Part shown: one piece after another, positions 33,580 to 41,977 of the stretch
Layout of the letters: each line of letters opens with the position of its first letter
Numbering within the stretch: position 1 is the stretch's first letter
From: Bacillus sp. ISL-41
Lineage (GTDB): Bacteria > Bacillota > Bacilli > Bacillales > Cytobacillaceae
Direction: 5' to 3'
Assembly (NCBI RefSeq): GCF_018613235.1
Contig: NZ_JAGGQP010000003.1
Span: 124,001-188,000, forward strand
DNA: 64,000 nt
The notes under the pieces: generated by a model
What the model saw: only the letters and a program-made list of their open reading frames with translations
What the model was told of the DNA's origin: nothing
Database searches by the model: none
Position numbers and translations under genes: made by a program

Positions 33580-34134
33580 ATGGACCGACGAAAAAAGTAT
33601 ACCAGGATGGTTTTAAAAGAAAGCCTGATGGAATTATTGAAAAATAAGCCCATTTCAAACATCACGATCAAAGAAATCTGTGAAGAGGCAGACATCAACC
33701 GCTCCACATTCTATTCTCATTACTCCAGTCAATATGACCTGCTGAATGCAATTGAAGAAGAATTCATTGAAGAAATGGTATCAACACTTAACCAATATAA
33801 CTTTTCCAAAGAAGAAGAAGCTTTAAAGATGACAGAGAAGATTCTTGAGTATATTGCCAAGAAAAGTGATGTATGCCAGACACTCCTAAGCGAAAATAGT
33901 GATATCCACTTCCAGAAAAAAGGGATGATGATCACCCAGGAATTCATCTTCAAAAACTGGATTTCCGACAGCCAGTTTGACCGAGAAACATTTGAATATA
34001 TCAATATTTTTGTTGTCAGCGGAAGTATTTATGTGATAAAAAATTGGGTGGAAAACGGAATGGATAAAACACCTGGGGAGATGGCAGAAATCATCAACAA
34101 CTTTATAAATAAGGGTTTATCAAATATACGATAA
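33580..34134 (+). CDS. TetR/AcrR family transcriptional regulator
   Basis: A 184-residue regulator. The N-terminal HTH is clear: LMELLKNKPISNITIKEICE, then EADINRSTFYSHYSSQYDLL. The C-terminal ligand domain resembles the TetR_C-like domain common in Firmicutes. ATG 33580 follows AAAGGAAGGG; the longer frame from 33385 overlaps the divergent gene and is not used. It most likely represses the divergent MMPL/YhgE-like pair. Confidence 0.88.
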   Translation: MDRRKKYTRMVLKESLMELLKNKPISNITIKEICEEADINRSTFYSHYSSQYDLLNAIEEEFIEEMVSTLNQYNFSKEEEALKMTEKILEYIAKKSDVCQTLLSENSDIHFQKKGMMITQEFIFKNWISDSQFDRETFEYINIFVVSGSIYVIKNWVENGMDKTPGEMAEIINNFINKGLSNIR

Positions 34135-34166
34135 AGCGCCAGCCCTAGATACGGGCCGGCGCTTTC
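34134..34166. terminator. bidirectional terminator between tetR and rlmD
   Basis: AAAGCGCCAGCCC, loop TAGATAC, GGGCCGGCGCTTT with one mismatch. Confidence 0.88.
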
Positions 34167-34167
34167 A

Positions 34168-35751
34168 TTATTTCAGCACTAGTCTCGTGACACTCTCAAT
34201 CTGTGAAGTGTGCGGGAACATATCGACTGGCTTGATGTATTCAACTTTATATTTTGAGCTCAGTGTCGTGATATCCTTTGCAAGCGTTGAAGGATTGCAA
34301 GAGACATACACAAAGGTTTTCGGCTGGATTTTCAGGACGGTCTTCAGGAATTCGTCATCGCAGCCTGTACGTGGCGGATCGACGACGATCAAATCTGGAC
34401 GCCAGCCTTCCTTCAGCCATTTCGGAAGCAGTTCTTCTGCTTTGCCCATATAGAACCTGGCATGATTCACTTCATGCTTAATGGCATTTTTCTTTGCATC
34501 TTCTATCGATTCCGGAATGACATCCATTCCACGGACCTCGCCAGCCTGATTGGCCATCCACAAACCAATCGTTCCAACCCCGCAATAGGCATCCACAAGC
34601 TTTTCCTTACCAGTCAGCATGGCTGCTGCTTTCGCTTCATTGTAGAGTTTGACAGTCTGTTCTGGATTCAGTTGGAAGAATGTACGAGCTGACAGTTCGA
34701 ACTGCAGGTCGCCCAGGGTCTCCTGGATAAAATCGCTGCCTTCCAGAGTTGCAGTTTCGTTTCCGAAAATGACCGAAGTTTTTTCCCCATTGACGTTTTG
34801 GATAATCGAGTTAACCTCAGGAAGACGCTTTTGGATTTCCTGGATGATGATATCCTTTTTCGGCAGCTCTTTCTTGGTCGTGATCAGGACAATTTGGAGC
34901 TCTCCGGTCTGCACTCCGGTTCTCGCAACGATTGTACGCACGAGTCCTTTGTGCTTTTTCTCATTGTAAATCGGAATTTTCAAATCCTGCAGAATCCCTT
35001 TTACAACCTCTGTAGCTTTGATCGTTGCCGGATGCTGTACTGCACACTGCTCGATGTTGATCAGGTTGTGGGAGTTCAGGCCATATAGGCCGGCAAGCAC
35101 TTTTCCGTCCTTTTCGCCTACCTGGAACTGGCTCTTGTTCCTGTAACCCCATGGATTCTCCATACCAATCGTCGGGCGGATATCCAGGTCATCGATTTTC
35201 AGCTTTGTATGGCGCTCCAAAGCCTGGATGACAATATCACGCTTTTCATTGAGCTGCTGGTCATAGCGCAAATGCTGCAGCTGGCATCCTCCGCACTGAT
35301 CATAGACCGGACATAGCGGCTTGATCCGATGCTCTGATTGTTTGCGGATTTTCTTGATTTTCGCCTCAGCAAACTTTGGGTGCACCTTTGTCGCCTCCGC
35401 GACAATTTCCTCACCCGGCAGGGCACCGGGCACAAACACGACCTGGCGCTTGAAATAGCCTACGCCTTCTCCATTGATGCCAAGACGCTTGATCGTCAGC
35501 GGAAAGGTTTGTTTCAGCTCCAGTTTCGCTGTCTGCTGCTCTTTGTTCGTTTGCTGGCCCATTTTCTTATATTGGCCTTTACTTTGCGTTCCATTTTTAT
35601 GCTGGCCTTTACTTTGCGTTCCTATTTTGTGCTGGGCTTTGTCTTGCGGACCTTTCTTGTTGTGCTGATTATTTTTGGTCTGCTGATCCTCTTTTAAATA
35701 TTGACCTTTATTGGTGCGTTTATCTTCTTTTATTTGCTGCTCTTTTTTCAT
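34168..35751 (-). CDS. rlmD: 23S rRNA (uracil-C5)-methyltransferase RlmD family with Lys/Gln-rich N-terminal extension
   Basis: A 527-residue protein. After a disordered extension of about 75 residues come a TRAM domain ([20 protein letters not shown]), the 4Fe-4S cysteines in [15 protein letters not shown], the SAM motif [27 protein letters not shown] and the catalytic Cys in [12 protein letters not shown]. It methylates uracil in 23S rRNA. The extension is built from near repeats such as [20 protein letters not shown], coded by a tandem DNA repeat at about 35574-35650. Typical Bacillus homologues are nearer 455-460 residues. Confidence 0.88.
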   Translation of the reverse strand: MKKEQQIKEDKRTNKGQYLKEDQQTKNNQHNKKGPQDKAQHKIGTQSKGQHKNGTQSKGQYKKMGQQTNKEQQTAKLELKQTFPLTIKRLGINGEGVGYFKRQVVFVPGALPGEEIVAEATKVHPKFAEAKIKKIRKQSEHRIKPLCPVYDQCGGCQLQHLRYDQQLNEKRDIVIQALERHTKLKIDDLDIRPTIGMENPWGYRNKSQFQVGEKDGKVLAGLYGLNSHNLINIEQCAVQHPATIKATEVVKGILQDLKIPIYNEKKHKGLVRTIVARTGVQTGELQIVLITTKKELPKKDIIIQEIQKRLPEVNSIIQNVNGEKTSVIFGNETATLEGSDFIQETLGDLQFELSARTFFQLNPEQTVKLYNEAKAAAMLTGKEKLVDAYCGVGTIGLWMANQAGEVRGMDVIPESIEDAKKNAIKHEVNHARFYMGKAEELLPKWLKEGWRPDLIVVDPPRTGCDDEFLKTVLKIQPKTFVYVSCNPSTLAKDITTLSSKYKVEYIKPVDMFPHTSQIESVTRLVLK

Positions 35752-35766
35752 AAAACTTCACTCCAA

Positions 35767-36627
35767 TTATTCAATGCTTCTCCATAAATAGAGCGAAGCA
35801 TAGCTTAAATAAGGATTCCATGGTTCTTTATACTTTTCCATCTGTGCTGGAGTCGGCTTTTCATCTAGATTGAAGTATTTCTTCAGGGCATTTTGGATGC
35901 CAATGTCCCCCATCGGGAACAGGTTCGGCCGCCCGAGCGCGAACATAAGGAAGTTCTCAACTGTCCATGGACCGACGCCGCGAATTTTGATCAATTCCTG
36001 TGCCACTTCTGCATCAGATTTCGATTTCATTTTTTCAAAATCAAGCTGACCGGATGCTGCCAGTTCGGCGATTCCGATTACATACTCTGCCTTCCGTCCA
36101 CTGAATTGTAATTCACGCAGCTGTTCAACCGAAAGCTGCGCCACTTTTTCAGGGGACGGATAAAACCAAACGCCATCCAGCTCATCGCCGAAAGATTTCA
36201 CGAACCTTTCAGTTAAAGTAAAAGCGAATTTAAGGTTGACCTGTTGATGGATAATGCTCTTGAGCAAACTCGAGAACGGGTCAAATTCCAGGACGAGCGG
36301 AGTGCCGTAATGTTCATTGAACAAGTTTTTTAACTCGGTCGTCTGGAAATGCTCATGAATCTGGATCAATTTCACATCCCATTGAAAAATTTCGGACAGT
36401 CGCTCGAGCGTCTTTTCTTTTTCGTTGTCCGCACGGATGAGGAATTCTGGGTTTTCCAGAGTCCCAGTTCCGATGACTTCTGCAACGATTTTTTTATTGT
36501 TAAAAGAAAGCGGAACCTTAACAAGCCGCTTTTCGATATCAACACAATGCAAAGGATCAAGCGCCAGCCTGCTTAAAGCAAGATCAAAATCATATGGTCC
36601 TGAAAATGAGACCTTTTCTTCCCACAT
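35767..36627 (-). CDS. DNA-3-methyladenine glycosylase II (AlkA-like)
   Basis: A 286-residue HhH-GPD glycosylase. The hairpin and catalytic region reads IRGVGPWTVENFLMFALG, followed by PMGDIGIQNALKKY with the catalytic Asp. LLKSIIHQQVNLKFAFTLTE is the usual first motif. It excises alkylated purines in base-excision repair. Single gene 15 bases upstream of rlmD on the same strand, so the two may be co-transcribed. Confidence 0.9.
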   Translation of the reverse strand: MWEEKVSFSGPYDFDLALSRLALDPLHCVDIEKRLVKVPLSFNNKKIVAEVIGTGTLENPEFLIRADNEKEKTLERLSEIFQWDVKLIQIHEHFQTTELKNLFNEHYGTPLVLEFDPFSSLLKSIIHQQVNLKFAFTLTERFVKSFGDELDGVWFYPSPEKVAQLSVEQLRELQFSGRKAEYVIGIAELAASGQLDFEKMKSKSDAEVAQELIKIRGVGPWTVENFLMFALGRPNLFPMGDIGIQNALKKYFNLDEKPTPAQMEKYKEPWNPYLSYASLYLWRSIE

Positions 36628-36754
36628 ATACTAACCGCCCTTAAGTATTTTCCCCGTATTATAGCATTTTCGCAGGTTTTTTACGAAGAAATGGGATTTT
36701 TTAAAAAGGAAACTGTATCTGTTTGTTTAAAATTTTGATAAGAAAATGGGTGCC

Positions 36755-36872
36755 TGTTATTTTTATAGCGAAAAAATCTTTTTTATAGCGAAAAATAAGA
36801 TATTATAGCGATAATTTCATTTTTATAGCGAAAATAAAATTTTTATAGCGAAAAATCCATTTTTATAGCGAA
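36755..36872. repeat. six-copy array with exact 20-bp period (TTTTATAGCG)
   Basis: TTTTATAGCG, or TATTATAGCG once, starts at 36761, 36781, 36801, 36821, 36841 and 36861. Each is followed by a mostly A-rich stretch of ten bases. It lies in the 319-base gap between pdaA and the alkA-like gene, which otherwise holds only the pdaA terminator. Confidence 0.88.
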
Positions 36873-36907
36873 TTGGAAATTATCAAGAACTTTTTCCAAT
36901 TTCAATA

Positions 36908-36938
36908 ATCCCGGCACCTGAAAAAGTGCCGGGACAAA
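36908..36938 (-). terminator. terminator of pdaA
   Basis: TCCCGGCAC, loop CTGAAAAA, GTGCCGGGA. On the minus strand it is followed by TTATTG. Confidence 0.85.
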
Positions 36939-36946
36939 CAAACTTT

Positions 36947-37756
36947 CTAATATAACATCGGATCCTTCATCCCGCCCTTACTTAGCATCAGATCATCCAG
37001 GCTTTTAAATTTATAGCCTTGTTCTTTTAAATCCCTGATTACTTTTCCAAGGGCATCGGCATTGTCCTTTGATACCGTATGCAGCAGCAGGACTGCGCCC
37101 GGGTGGATCTGCGTCATGATTTTATCATAAGAGTATTGAGCGCCTTTTTGCTGGTCGGTATTCCAGTCAACGAAGGCGAGCGACCAGAAAACATGGGTGT
37201 AGCCGGCTTCCTTCGCGACTGCCATCGTCTTTTCGCTGAAAATTCCGCGCGGCGGACGCAAATACGCCATATGCTTTTTCCCAGTAATTGTTTCCGTTTC
37301 AGCCCTGACCATTTCCAGTTCCTTTTTAATTTTCTCATCACTGATCTTCGTCATATCAGGGTGGTGCCATGAATGATTTCCAATGATATGGCCTTCATTG
37401 GCCATTCGGGCAACAAGCTCGGGTGCACTCTCTAGATAATGCCCTGTCACAAAAAAAGCAGCCGGCACCTTTTCTTCCTTTAGAATATCAAGAATTTTTT
37501 CGGTATAGCCATTTTCATATCCATTATCGAAGGTTAAATATATATCCATTGAATTTTTGTCGCCTTTGTAGACTGCTCCATGGTCTTCAAGGATGACTTC
37601 AAACATCCTGCCGGCATCTGCCTGCCTTCCGTTGCGGCCCTTCTTGAAACCCCAGTGCAATGGTGAGTTTGAGTTTTCCTCCGCCCCTGTAGTCGCTGGC
37701 AAGGTAATCAACAGCAGCATCGCTGTAGCAAGCAAAATTTTAACTATCTTTTTCAT
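36947..37756 (-). CDS. pdaA: delta-lactam-biosynthetic de-N-acetylase (polysaccharide deacetylase)
   Basis: A 269-residue protein with a signal peptide (KKIVKILLATAMLLLITLPA) and a NodB deacetylase domain: YLTFDNGYENGYTEKIL (Asp), GNHSWHHPDM (His pair) and LRPPRGIFSEKTM. The start HWGFKKGRNG and the DNGYENG variant are typical of PdaA, which removes acetyl groups from muramic acid to make the muramic-delta-lactam of the spore cortex. Single gene. Confidence 0.92.
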   Translation of the reverse strand: MKKIVKILLATAMLLLITLPATTGAEENSNSPLHWGFKKGRNGRQADAGRMFEVILEDHGAVYKGDKNSMDIYLTFDNGYENGYTEKILDILKEEKVPAAFFVTGHYLESAPELVARMANEGHIIGNHSWHHPDMTKISDEKIKKELEMVRAETETITGKKHMAYLRPPRGIFSEKTMAVAKEAGYTHVFWSLAFVDWNTDQQKGAQYSYDKIMTQIHPGAVLLLHTVSKDNADALGKVIRDLKEQGYKFKSLDDLMLSKGGMKDPMLY

Positions 37757-37875
37757 GATGATCCTCCATTGATGTTTTTCCTTAGTGTTCGTCAGCTTGT
37801 CAAAAAAATTCTTATAAGTATATCTCTAATTAAATGGCGAATAGTAAAAACATACAAAACACTAAGGAGAAAGCT

Positions 37876-38886
37876 ATGTCAGAAGAACAAAAAATCAATT
37901 GGACATCTGGTGAAGTCGGCAACCTTTGGAATATATACATGGCTAACTCAATGGCTGCCTGCATGTTCCGACATTTTCTATTGAATGTGGAAGACGAGGA
38001 GATTAAGGACTGCCTTTTATCAGCGGATCAATTGAGCAAGAAGATCCTCTCGGAATTGAAAGAACTATTTAAAACCGAAGGAATGGCAATACCAAATGGA
38101 TTTTCAGGAGCGGACGTGAACGAACAGGCTCCAAGGCTGTTTTCAGATAGTTTTTACCTGAACTATCTTGATATGATGGTCAAATATGGGGCGCTCTATT
38201 ACAGCGTCGCTCTGCCTGGTTTCTCGAAGATGGACCTGCGCCATTCAATCACGAATATCCATATTTCTACGCTTAATCTTTCAAATAAGGTAACTGAAAT
38301 GATGCTAAGTAAGGGATTGCATGTCAGGCCGCCATACATCCCGATACCTAAAGAGACATCTATTGTTGAAAAACAAAGCTTTTTTAATGGCTATTTTGGC
38401 GATAAAAGACCTCTTTCAGCAATGGAAATAACCCATTTATTCCTGAACATACAGGTCAATGCAATCAAAACGATCCTTGTCATGGGATTCAGCCAGGTGG
38501 CTAAGAATGAAGAAGTAAGGAATTATTTTTTACGAGGAAAAAAAATCAATATCAAACAGCACAACACACTATCCCAAATCATGTATAAAGAAGACTTGCC
38601 TGTTTCGATTCCAAGCCAGTTTATGATTACCGATTCTACTGAGGCTCCGTACTCTGATAAACTGATGCTCTTTCATATTTCAAATCTGTCTTCCGCAAAG
38701 GTGCGTAACTTTGGGGATTCTATGGCAGTAAGCCCGCGGCATGATCTGGGGTCGACCTACGCAAGATTCCTGATGGAGACAGCGAATTTCGCTGAAGATG
38801 GGGGAAATATACAAATCGAAAATGAGTGGCTGGAAAGCCCTCCAGGAAATGTGGACCGCGACCAGCTGGCAAAACAGAAGAAATAG
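37876..38886 (+). CDS. DUF3231 family protein
   Basis: A protein of about 336 residues with two similar helical halves, each beginning with an alternation like EVGNLWNIYMANSMAACMFR and ITHLFLNIQVNAIKTILVMG, which is the DUF3231 tandem ferritin-like repeat. ATG 37876 follows AAGGAG; an earlier ATG at 37834 has no ribosome site. Such proteins are common in Bacillaceae, and function is unknown. The 3' end runs into a short type 2 repeat. Confidence 0.78.
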   Translation: MSEEQKINWTSGEVGNLWNIYMANSMAACMFRHFLLNVEDEEIKDCLLSADQLSKKILSELKELFKTEGMAIPNGFSGADVNEQAPRLFSDSFYLNYLDMMVKYGALYYSVALPGFSKMDLRHSITNIHISTLNLSNKVTEMMLSKGLHVRPPYIPIPKETSIVEKQSFFNGYFGDKRPLSAMEITHLFLNIQVNAIKTILVMGFSQVAKNEEVRNYFLRGKKINIKQHNTLSQIMYKEDLPVSIPSQFMITDSTEAPYSDKLMLFHISNLSSAKVRNFGDSMAVSPRHDLGSTYARFLMETANFAEDGGNIQIENEWLESPPGNVDRDQLAKQKK

Positions 38887-38950
38887 AAAAGCGTAGGCTA
38901 CTGTCCAACTTTTACAATCGTCTCGAGGAGTCATGAGCCGCAGATAGACA
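38886..38950 (+). repeat. dispersed intergenic repeat, copy H (short type 2)
   Basis: AAAAGCGTAGGCTACTGTCC at the start and GTCTCGAGGAGTCATGAGCC then GCAGATAGACA at the end: the two ends of a type 2 element with its middle missing. Confidence 0.7.
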
Positions 38951-38957
38951 ATATAAA

Positions 38958-38990
38958 AGGAGACTCTCAAAAAGCGAGTCTCCTTCCGTT
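38958..38990. terminator. terminator between DUF3231 gene and fumarase
   Basis: GGAGACTC, loop TCAAAAAGC, GAGTCTCC, then TTCC. It serves both convergent genes. Confidence 0.85.
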
Positions 38991-38995
38991 TAGTT

Positions 38996-40549
38996 TTATT
39001 TGTAAACTCGATCTGCGAACTGTGCCAATTTTTCAAGGGATGATTTCTCAACATCCTCGTGCAGGCTGTTCCCGTGTGAGTCCATCGTGACGACGGCCGT
39101 AAAACCTTCGACGTTCAGGTGCCACATTGCTTCAGGAATACCAAAGTTCATCAGGTCAACGCCCTCTACTGACTTGATGCAGTCAGCATAATACTGGGCA
39201 GCTCCGCCGATGGCATTCAGGTAAACACCACCATGCTCCTTCAAGGCAGCCAACGTCTTCGCACCCATTCCGCCTTTACCGATAACAGCGCGGATGCCGA
39301 ACTTCTTCATGATATCGCCCTGATAAGGCTCCTCGCGGATGCTTGTCGTCGGGCCGGCAGCCTTCACGTGCCAGTTTCCTTCTTCGTCCTTCAGCATAAC
39401 CGGGCCGCAATGGTAGATGATGTGGCCATTCAAATCCACTGGTGAATCATGGTCTGACAGATACTTATGGATCGCGTCGCGTCCGGTGTACATCATGCCA
39501 TTAATTTTCACGACATCTCCCACTTTTAGCCCGCGGATTTGCTCTTCAGTAATTGGTGCGGTAAGTGTGACAACATTCTCTTCTGCCGGTGCTTCAACAG
39601 CTGCCGCAATTTCCTGGGCTGCAGCCTGTGCGAAGTCAATCTTCTCACCTTCCTGATACATCCATTCCTGGATTTCCCCTGTTTCAGGATTTACGGCAAC
39701 ACCAAGGCGTCGATATGCCCAGCAGTTATAGGCAACTGATACGTAGAAGCTAGCAGGAATACGGTTCATGACACCGATTTTGCAGCCAAGAAGCGTCGTT
39801 TCGCCGCCAAATCCCATTGTGCCGATTCCAAGCTTGTTCGCATTTTCTATTACATATTCTTCAAGATCTCGAAGGTCAGGATGCGGATTCACATCGTCTA
39901 CCGTACGGAACAGCTGCTCTTTCGCAAGGTCATACCCGGAAGAACGGTCGCCACCGATGCCAACACCGATGAAGCCGGCGCTGCAGCCCTGTCCCTGTGC
40001 CTGGTAAACAGAATGCATGATGCACTTGCGGATACCGTCAAGGTCACGACCTGCCCGTCCAAGTCCCTCAAGCTCAGCTGGCAGACTGTACTGGATATTT
40101 TTATTTTCACAGCCGCCGCCCTTAAGAATCAGGCGGGCGTCAATATAGTCATTTTCCCATTGCTCGAACTTGATGACAGGAGTGCCGCCGCCAAGGTTGT
40201 CCCCGCTGTTTTCCCCAGTCAGCGAATCAACAGAATTGGGACGAAGCTTCCCATCCTTTGTTGCCTGCGCAATCGCGTTGTAAATCGCTTTTTTCATTTC
40301 AAGCTGGTTCGCCCCAACCGGCGTTTTGATTTTGAAGGTTGGCAGGCCAGTATCCTGGCAGATTGGCGATACATTGTCATCGGCCATTTTAATGTTATTA
40401 GTAATCGTATCAAGGCTCATCGCTGAACGGGTACCCGCGTTTTCGCGCTCCGCCGCTGCTTTGATTGCCCTGCGCACATCCTTAGGCAGGTTCGTGGATG
40501 TTTCAACAATCAGCTGGTACATGCTTTCCTGAAACTTTTCGATATTCAT
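38996..40549 (-). CDS. fumA: class I fumarate hydratase
   Basis: A 517-residue protein combining the alpha and beta domains of iron-sulfur fumarase. Cysteines expected for the 4Fe-4S cluster are in SPICQDTGLPTF, QGQGCSAGFIGVGIGG and TTLLGCKIGV. The C-terminal half has GRDAIHKYLSDHD and IYHCGPVML. It interconverts fumarate and malate in the TCA cycle. Most bacilli use class II FumC, so this enzyme is an extra or replacement, possibly for low-oxygen growth (inference). Single gene. Confidence 0.9.
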   Translation of the reverse strand: MNIEKFQESMYQLIVETSTNLPKDVRRAIKAAAERENAGTRSAMSLDTITNNIKMADDNVSPICQDTGLPTFKIKTPVGANQLEMKKAIYNAIAQATKDGKLRPNSVDSLTGENSGDNLGGGTPVIKFEQWENDYIDARLILKGGGCENKNIQYSLPAELEGLGRAGRDLDGIRKCIMHSVYQAQGQGCSAGFIGVGIGGDRSSGYDLAKEQLFRTVDDVNPHPDLRDLEEYVIENANKLGIGTMGFGGETTLLGCKIGVMNRIPASFYVSVAYNCWAYRRLGVAVNPETGEIQEWMYQEGEKIDFAQAAAQEIAAAVEAPAEENVVTLTAPITEEQIRGLKVGDVVKINGMMYTGRDAIHKYLSDHDSPVDLNGHIIYHCGPVMLKDEEGNWHVKAAGPTTSIREEPYQGDIMKKFGIRAVIGKGGMGAKTLAALKEHGGVYLNAIGGAAQYYADCIKSVEGVDLMNFGIPEAMWHLNVEGFTAVVTMDSHGNSLHEDVEKSSLEKLAQFADRVYK

Positions 40550-40675
40550 CTGACTACCCCTCTCCCCTTGTTTGCTGTCTCTTTATATGTGAAAATTTGA
40601 TAACAATTTCTCCGATTTCATTATACTCCTATCATCTTTGTATTTAAAGATAGAAAGTGGAATCGTTTACAAAAA

Positions 40676-40795
40676 GAAAAGCGAAAGCGCCTTGGTCAGC
40701 CCCGACAAGCGCTGGAGGGCCTGACAGTGAAGTCGTTCTTTGACTTCATTGGCAGGACCGAAGCGTCTCGAGGGGCTAGGCGCTGGAGCTGGACA
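40676..40795 (+). repeat. dispersed intergenic repeat, copy B (complete type 1)
   Basis: A complete member of about 120 bp: AAAAGCGAAAGCGCCTTGGT at the start, hairpin GAAGTCGTTCTTTGACTTC in the centre, GGGGCTAGGCGCTGG near the end. The first of three copies in tandem in the 520-base gap between fumA and the SE1561 gene. Confidence 0.92.
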
Positions 40796-40798
40796 TAG

Positions 40799-40975
40799 AA
40801 AAGCGCAAGCGCCTTGGTCAGCCCCGACAAGCGTTGGAGGGCCGACCATTGAAGTCGCTCTTTGACTTCATTGGGCGGACCGAAACGATCGACCTGCTCA
40901 AAGCTAACGCTTCTCGCAAGATACTCGAAGAAGATAACTCAGGGATGAAAACTGGCTAGGCGCTGGAGCTGGACA
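40799..40975 (+). repeat. dispersed intergenic repeat, copy C (type 1 with insertion)
   Basis: The usual type 1 left part up to GGACCGAAACG, then a foreign stretch of about 75 bp (starting ATCGACCTGCTCAAAGC), then the usual right end CTAGGCGCTGGAGCTGGACA. The insertion is at the same internal point as in copies F and G. Confidence 0.88.
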
Positions 40976-40978
40976 TTG

Positions 40979-41025
40979 AAAAGCGCAAGCGCCTGGTCAA
41001 CCCCGACAAGCGTTGAAGCTGGACA
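40979..41025 (+). repeat. dispersed intergenic repeat, copy D (deleted type 1)
   Basis: Left end AAAAGCGCAAGCGCCTGGTC joined closely to a right end AAGCTGGACA; the central hairpin is missing. Confidence 0.8.
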
Positions 41026-41070
41026 AGAAAAAATAACTGAAATTAAATAAGAGACCCTGCTTAAGGCCTC

Positions 41071-41256
41071 TTACAAATCGCGATGCTTGAACTCGCGGCA
41101 TTTTGCGTCCATTTCTTCAACGATCTGGATCATGCGGTCGATATCCTCCAGGTCCGCTTCCTCTGGATCAATTGCTTCTAGCAACTCTGCAAACATATCC
41201 AGACGCTGCTTCAGAAATACGACCTGCGTATTTTTATCATTTATCGGATTACCCAA
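41071..41256 (-). CDS. SE1561 family protein
   Basis: A 61-residue protein starting GNPINDKNTQVVFLKQRLDM and rich in acidic residues (EAIDPEEADLEDIDRMIQ). TTG 41256 was chosen because AAAGGAGCGAG lies upstream; the longer frame to 41313 has no ribosome site and exceeds the family length. Function unknown. Single gene in the same direction as fumA. Confidence 0.75.
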   Translation of the reverse strand: MGNPINDKNTQVVFLKQRLDMFAELLEAIDPEEADLEDIDRMIQIVEEMDAKCREFKHRDL

Positions 41257-41435
41257 AATTCTCGCTCCTTTCACTACCCTTAACATCCTACCTAAAAATG
41301 GGCGATTGTGCAATATGACGGCTAATAGTTAACACCCCATTGAAATAAGGCTTATCCGATCTATTGGATAGTATTCCCCCTTTCCCATATGTTTGCCCCG
41401 GCTTATTTAGGAAAAAACATATATGAGGTGATAAA

Positions 41436-41939
41436 ATGTTCTTTAATTCATGGGATGCGGTTTGGAGAACCTTGATTGTCGGAATACTTGCTTATGCCGC
41501 ACTCGTATTTATACTGCGGATATCGGGAAAAAGAACGTTATCCAAGATGAATGCTTTCGACTTGATAGTAACCGTGGCTCTTGGTTCAACTTTGGCAACT
41601 ATTTTGTTGAATAAAAATGTAGCCCTCGCTGAAGGAATCTCTGCCTTCTTCATCTTAATTGCCCTTCAGTATTCGGTGGCATGGCTTTCCATCCGTTCAG
41701 ACGTGTTCAAGAAGCTTATTAAGTCAGATCCCAAGTTGATTTTTTATCAAGGTAATTATTTAAAAGAAAATATCGTCAAAGAGCGTGTGTTGGAGGTTGA
41801 AATTCTCCAGGCTGCGCGTTCCAGCGGCATCAATTCAATGGAACAAGTGGAAGCCGTTGTACTCGAAACGGACGGCCGCATTTCTGTCATAAAAAAATCA
41901 GATTCGAAGACCAATACTCTGGATAATGTTGATAAATAG
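41436..41939 (+). CDS. DUF421 (YetF-like) membrane protein
   Basis: A 167-residue protein with three N-terminal TMs, the family motif RISGKRTLSKMNAFDLIVTV and LGSTLATILLNKNVALAEG, and a cytosolic C-terminal domain (LEVEILQAARSSGINSMEQVEAV). YetF-like proteins of Bacillus sit in the membrane; a germinant-receptor or envelope role is discussed for relatives. It is shorter than YetF (about 230 residues), as many paralogues are. GAGGTG precedes the ATG. Confidence 0.85.
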   Translation: MFFNSWDAVWRTLIVGILAYAALVFILRISGKRTLSKMNAFDLIVTVALGSTLATILLNKNVALAEGISAFFILIALQYSVAWLSIRSDVFKKLIKSDPKLIFYQGNYLKENIVKERVLEVEILQAARSSGINSMEQVEAVVLETDGRISVIKKSDSKTNTLDNVDK

Positions 41940-41940
41940 A

Positions 41941-41972
41941 AGAAGCAGGCTGAATTAACAGCCTGCTTTCGT
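41941..41972. terminator. terminator between DUF421 gene and gamma-glutamyltransferase gene
   Basis: AAGCAGGCTG, loop AATTAA, CAGCCTGCTT. Confidence 0.9.
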
Positions 41973-41977
41973 TTCAA

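Noticed and set aside
40667-40849. Short minus-strand frame over repeat copies B and C
   Set aside because: Created by the dispersed repeat; the same peptide-like frame recurs in other copies and has no ribosome site.
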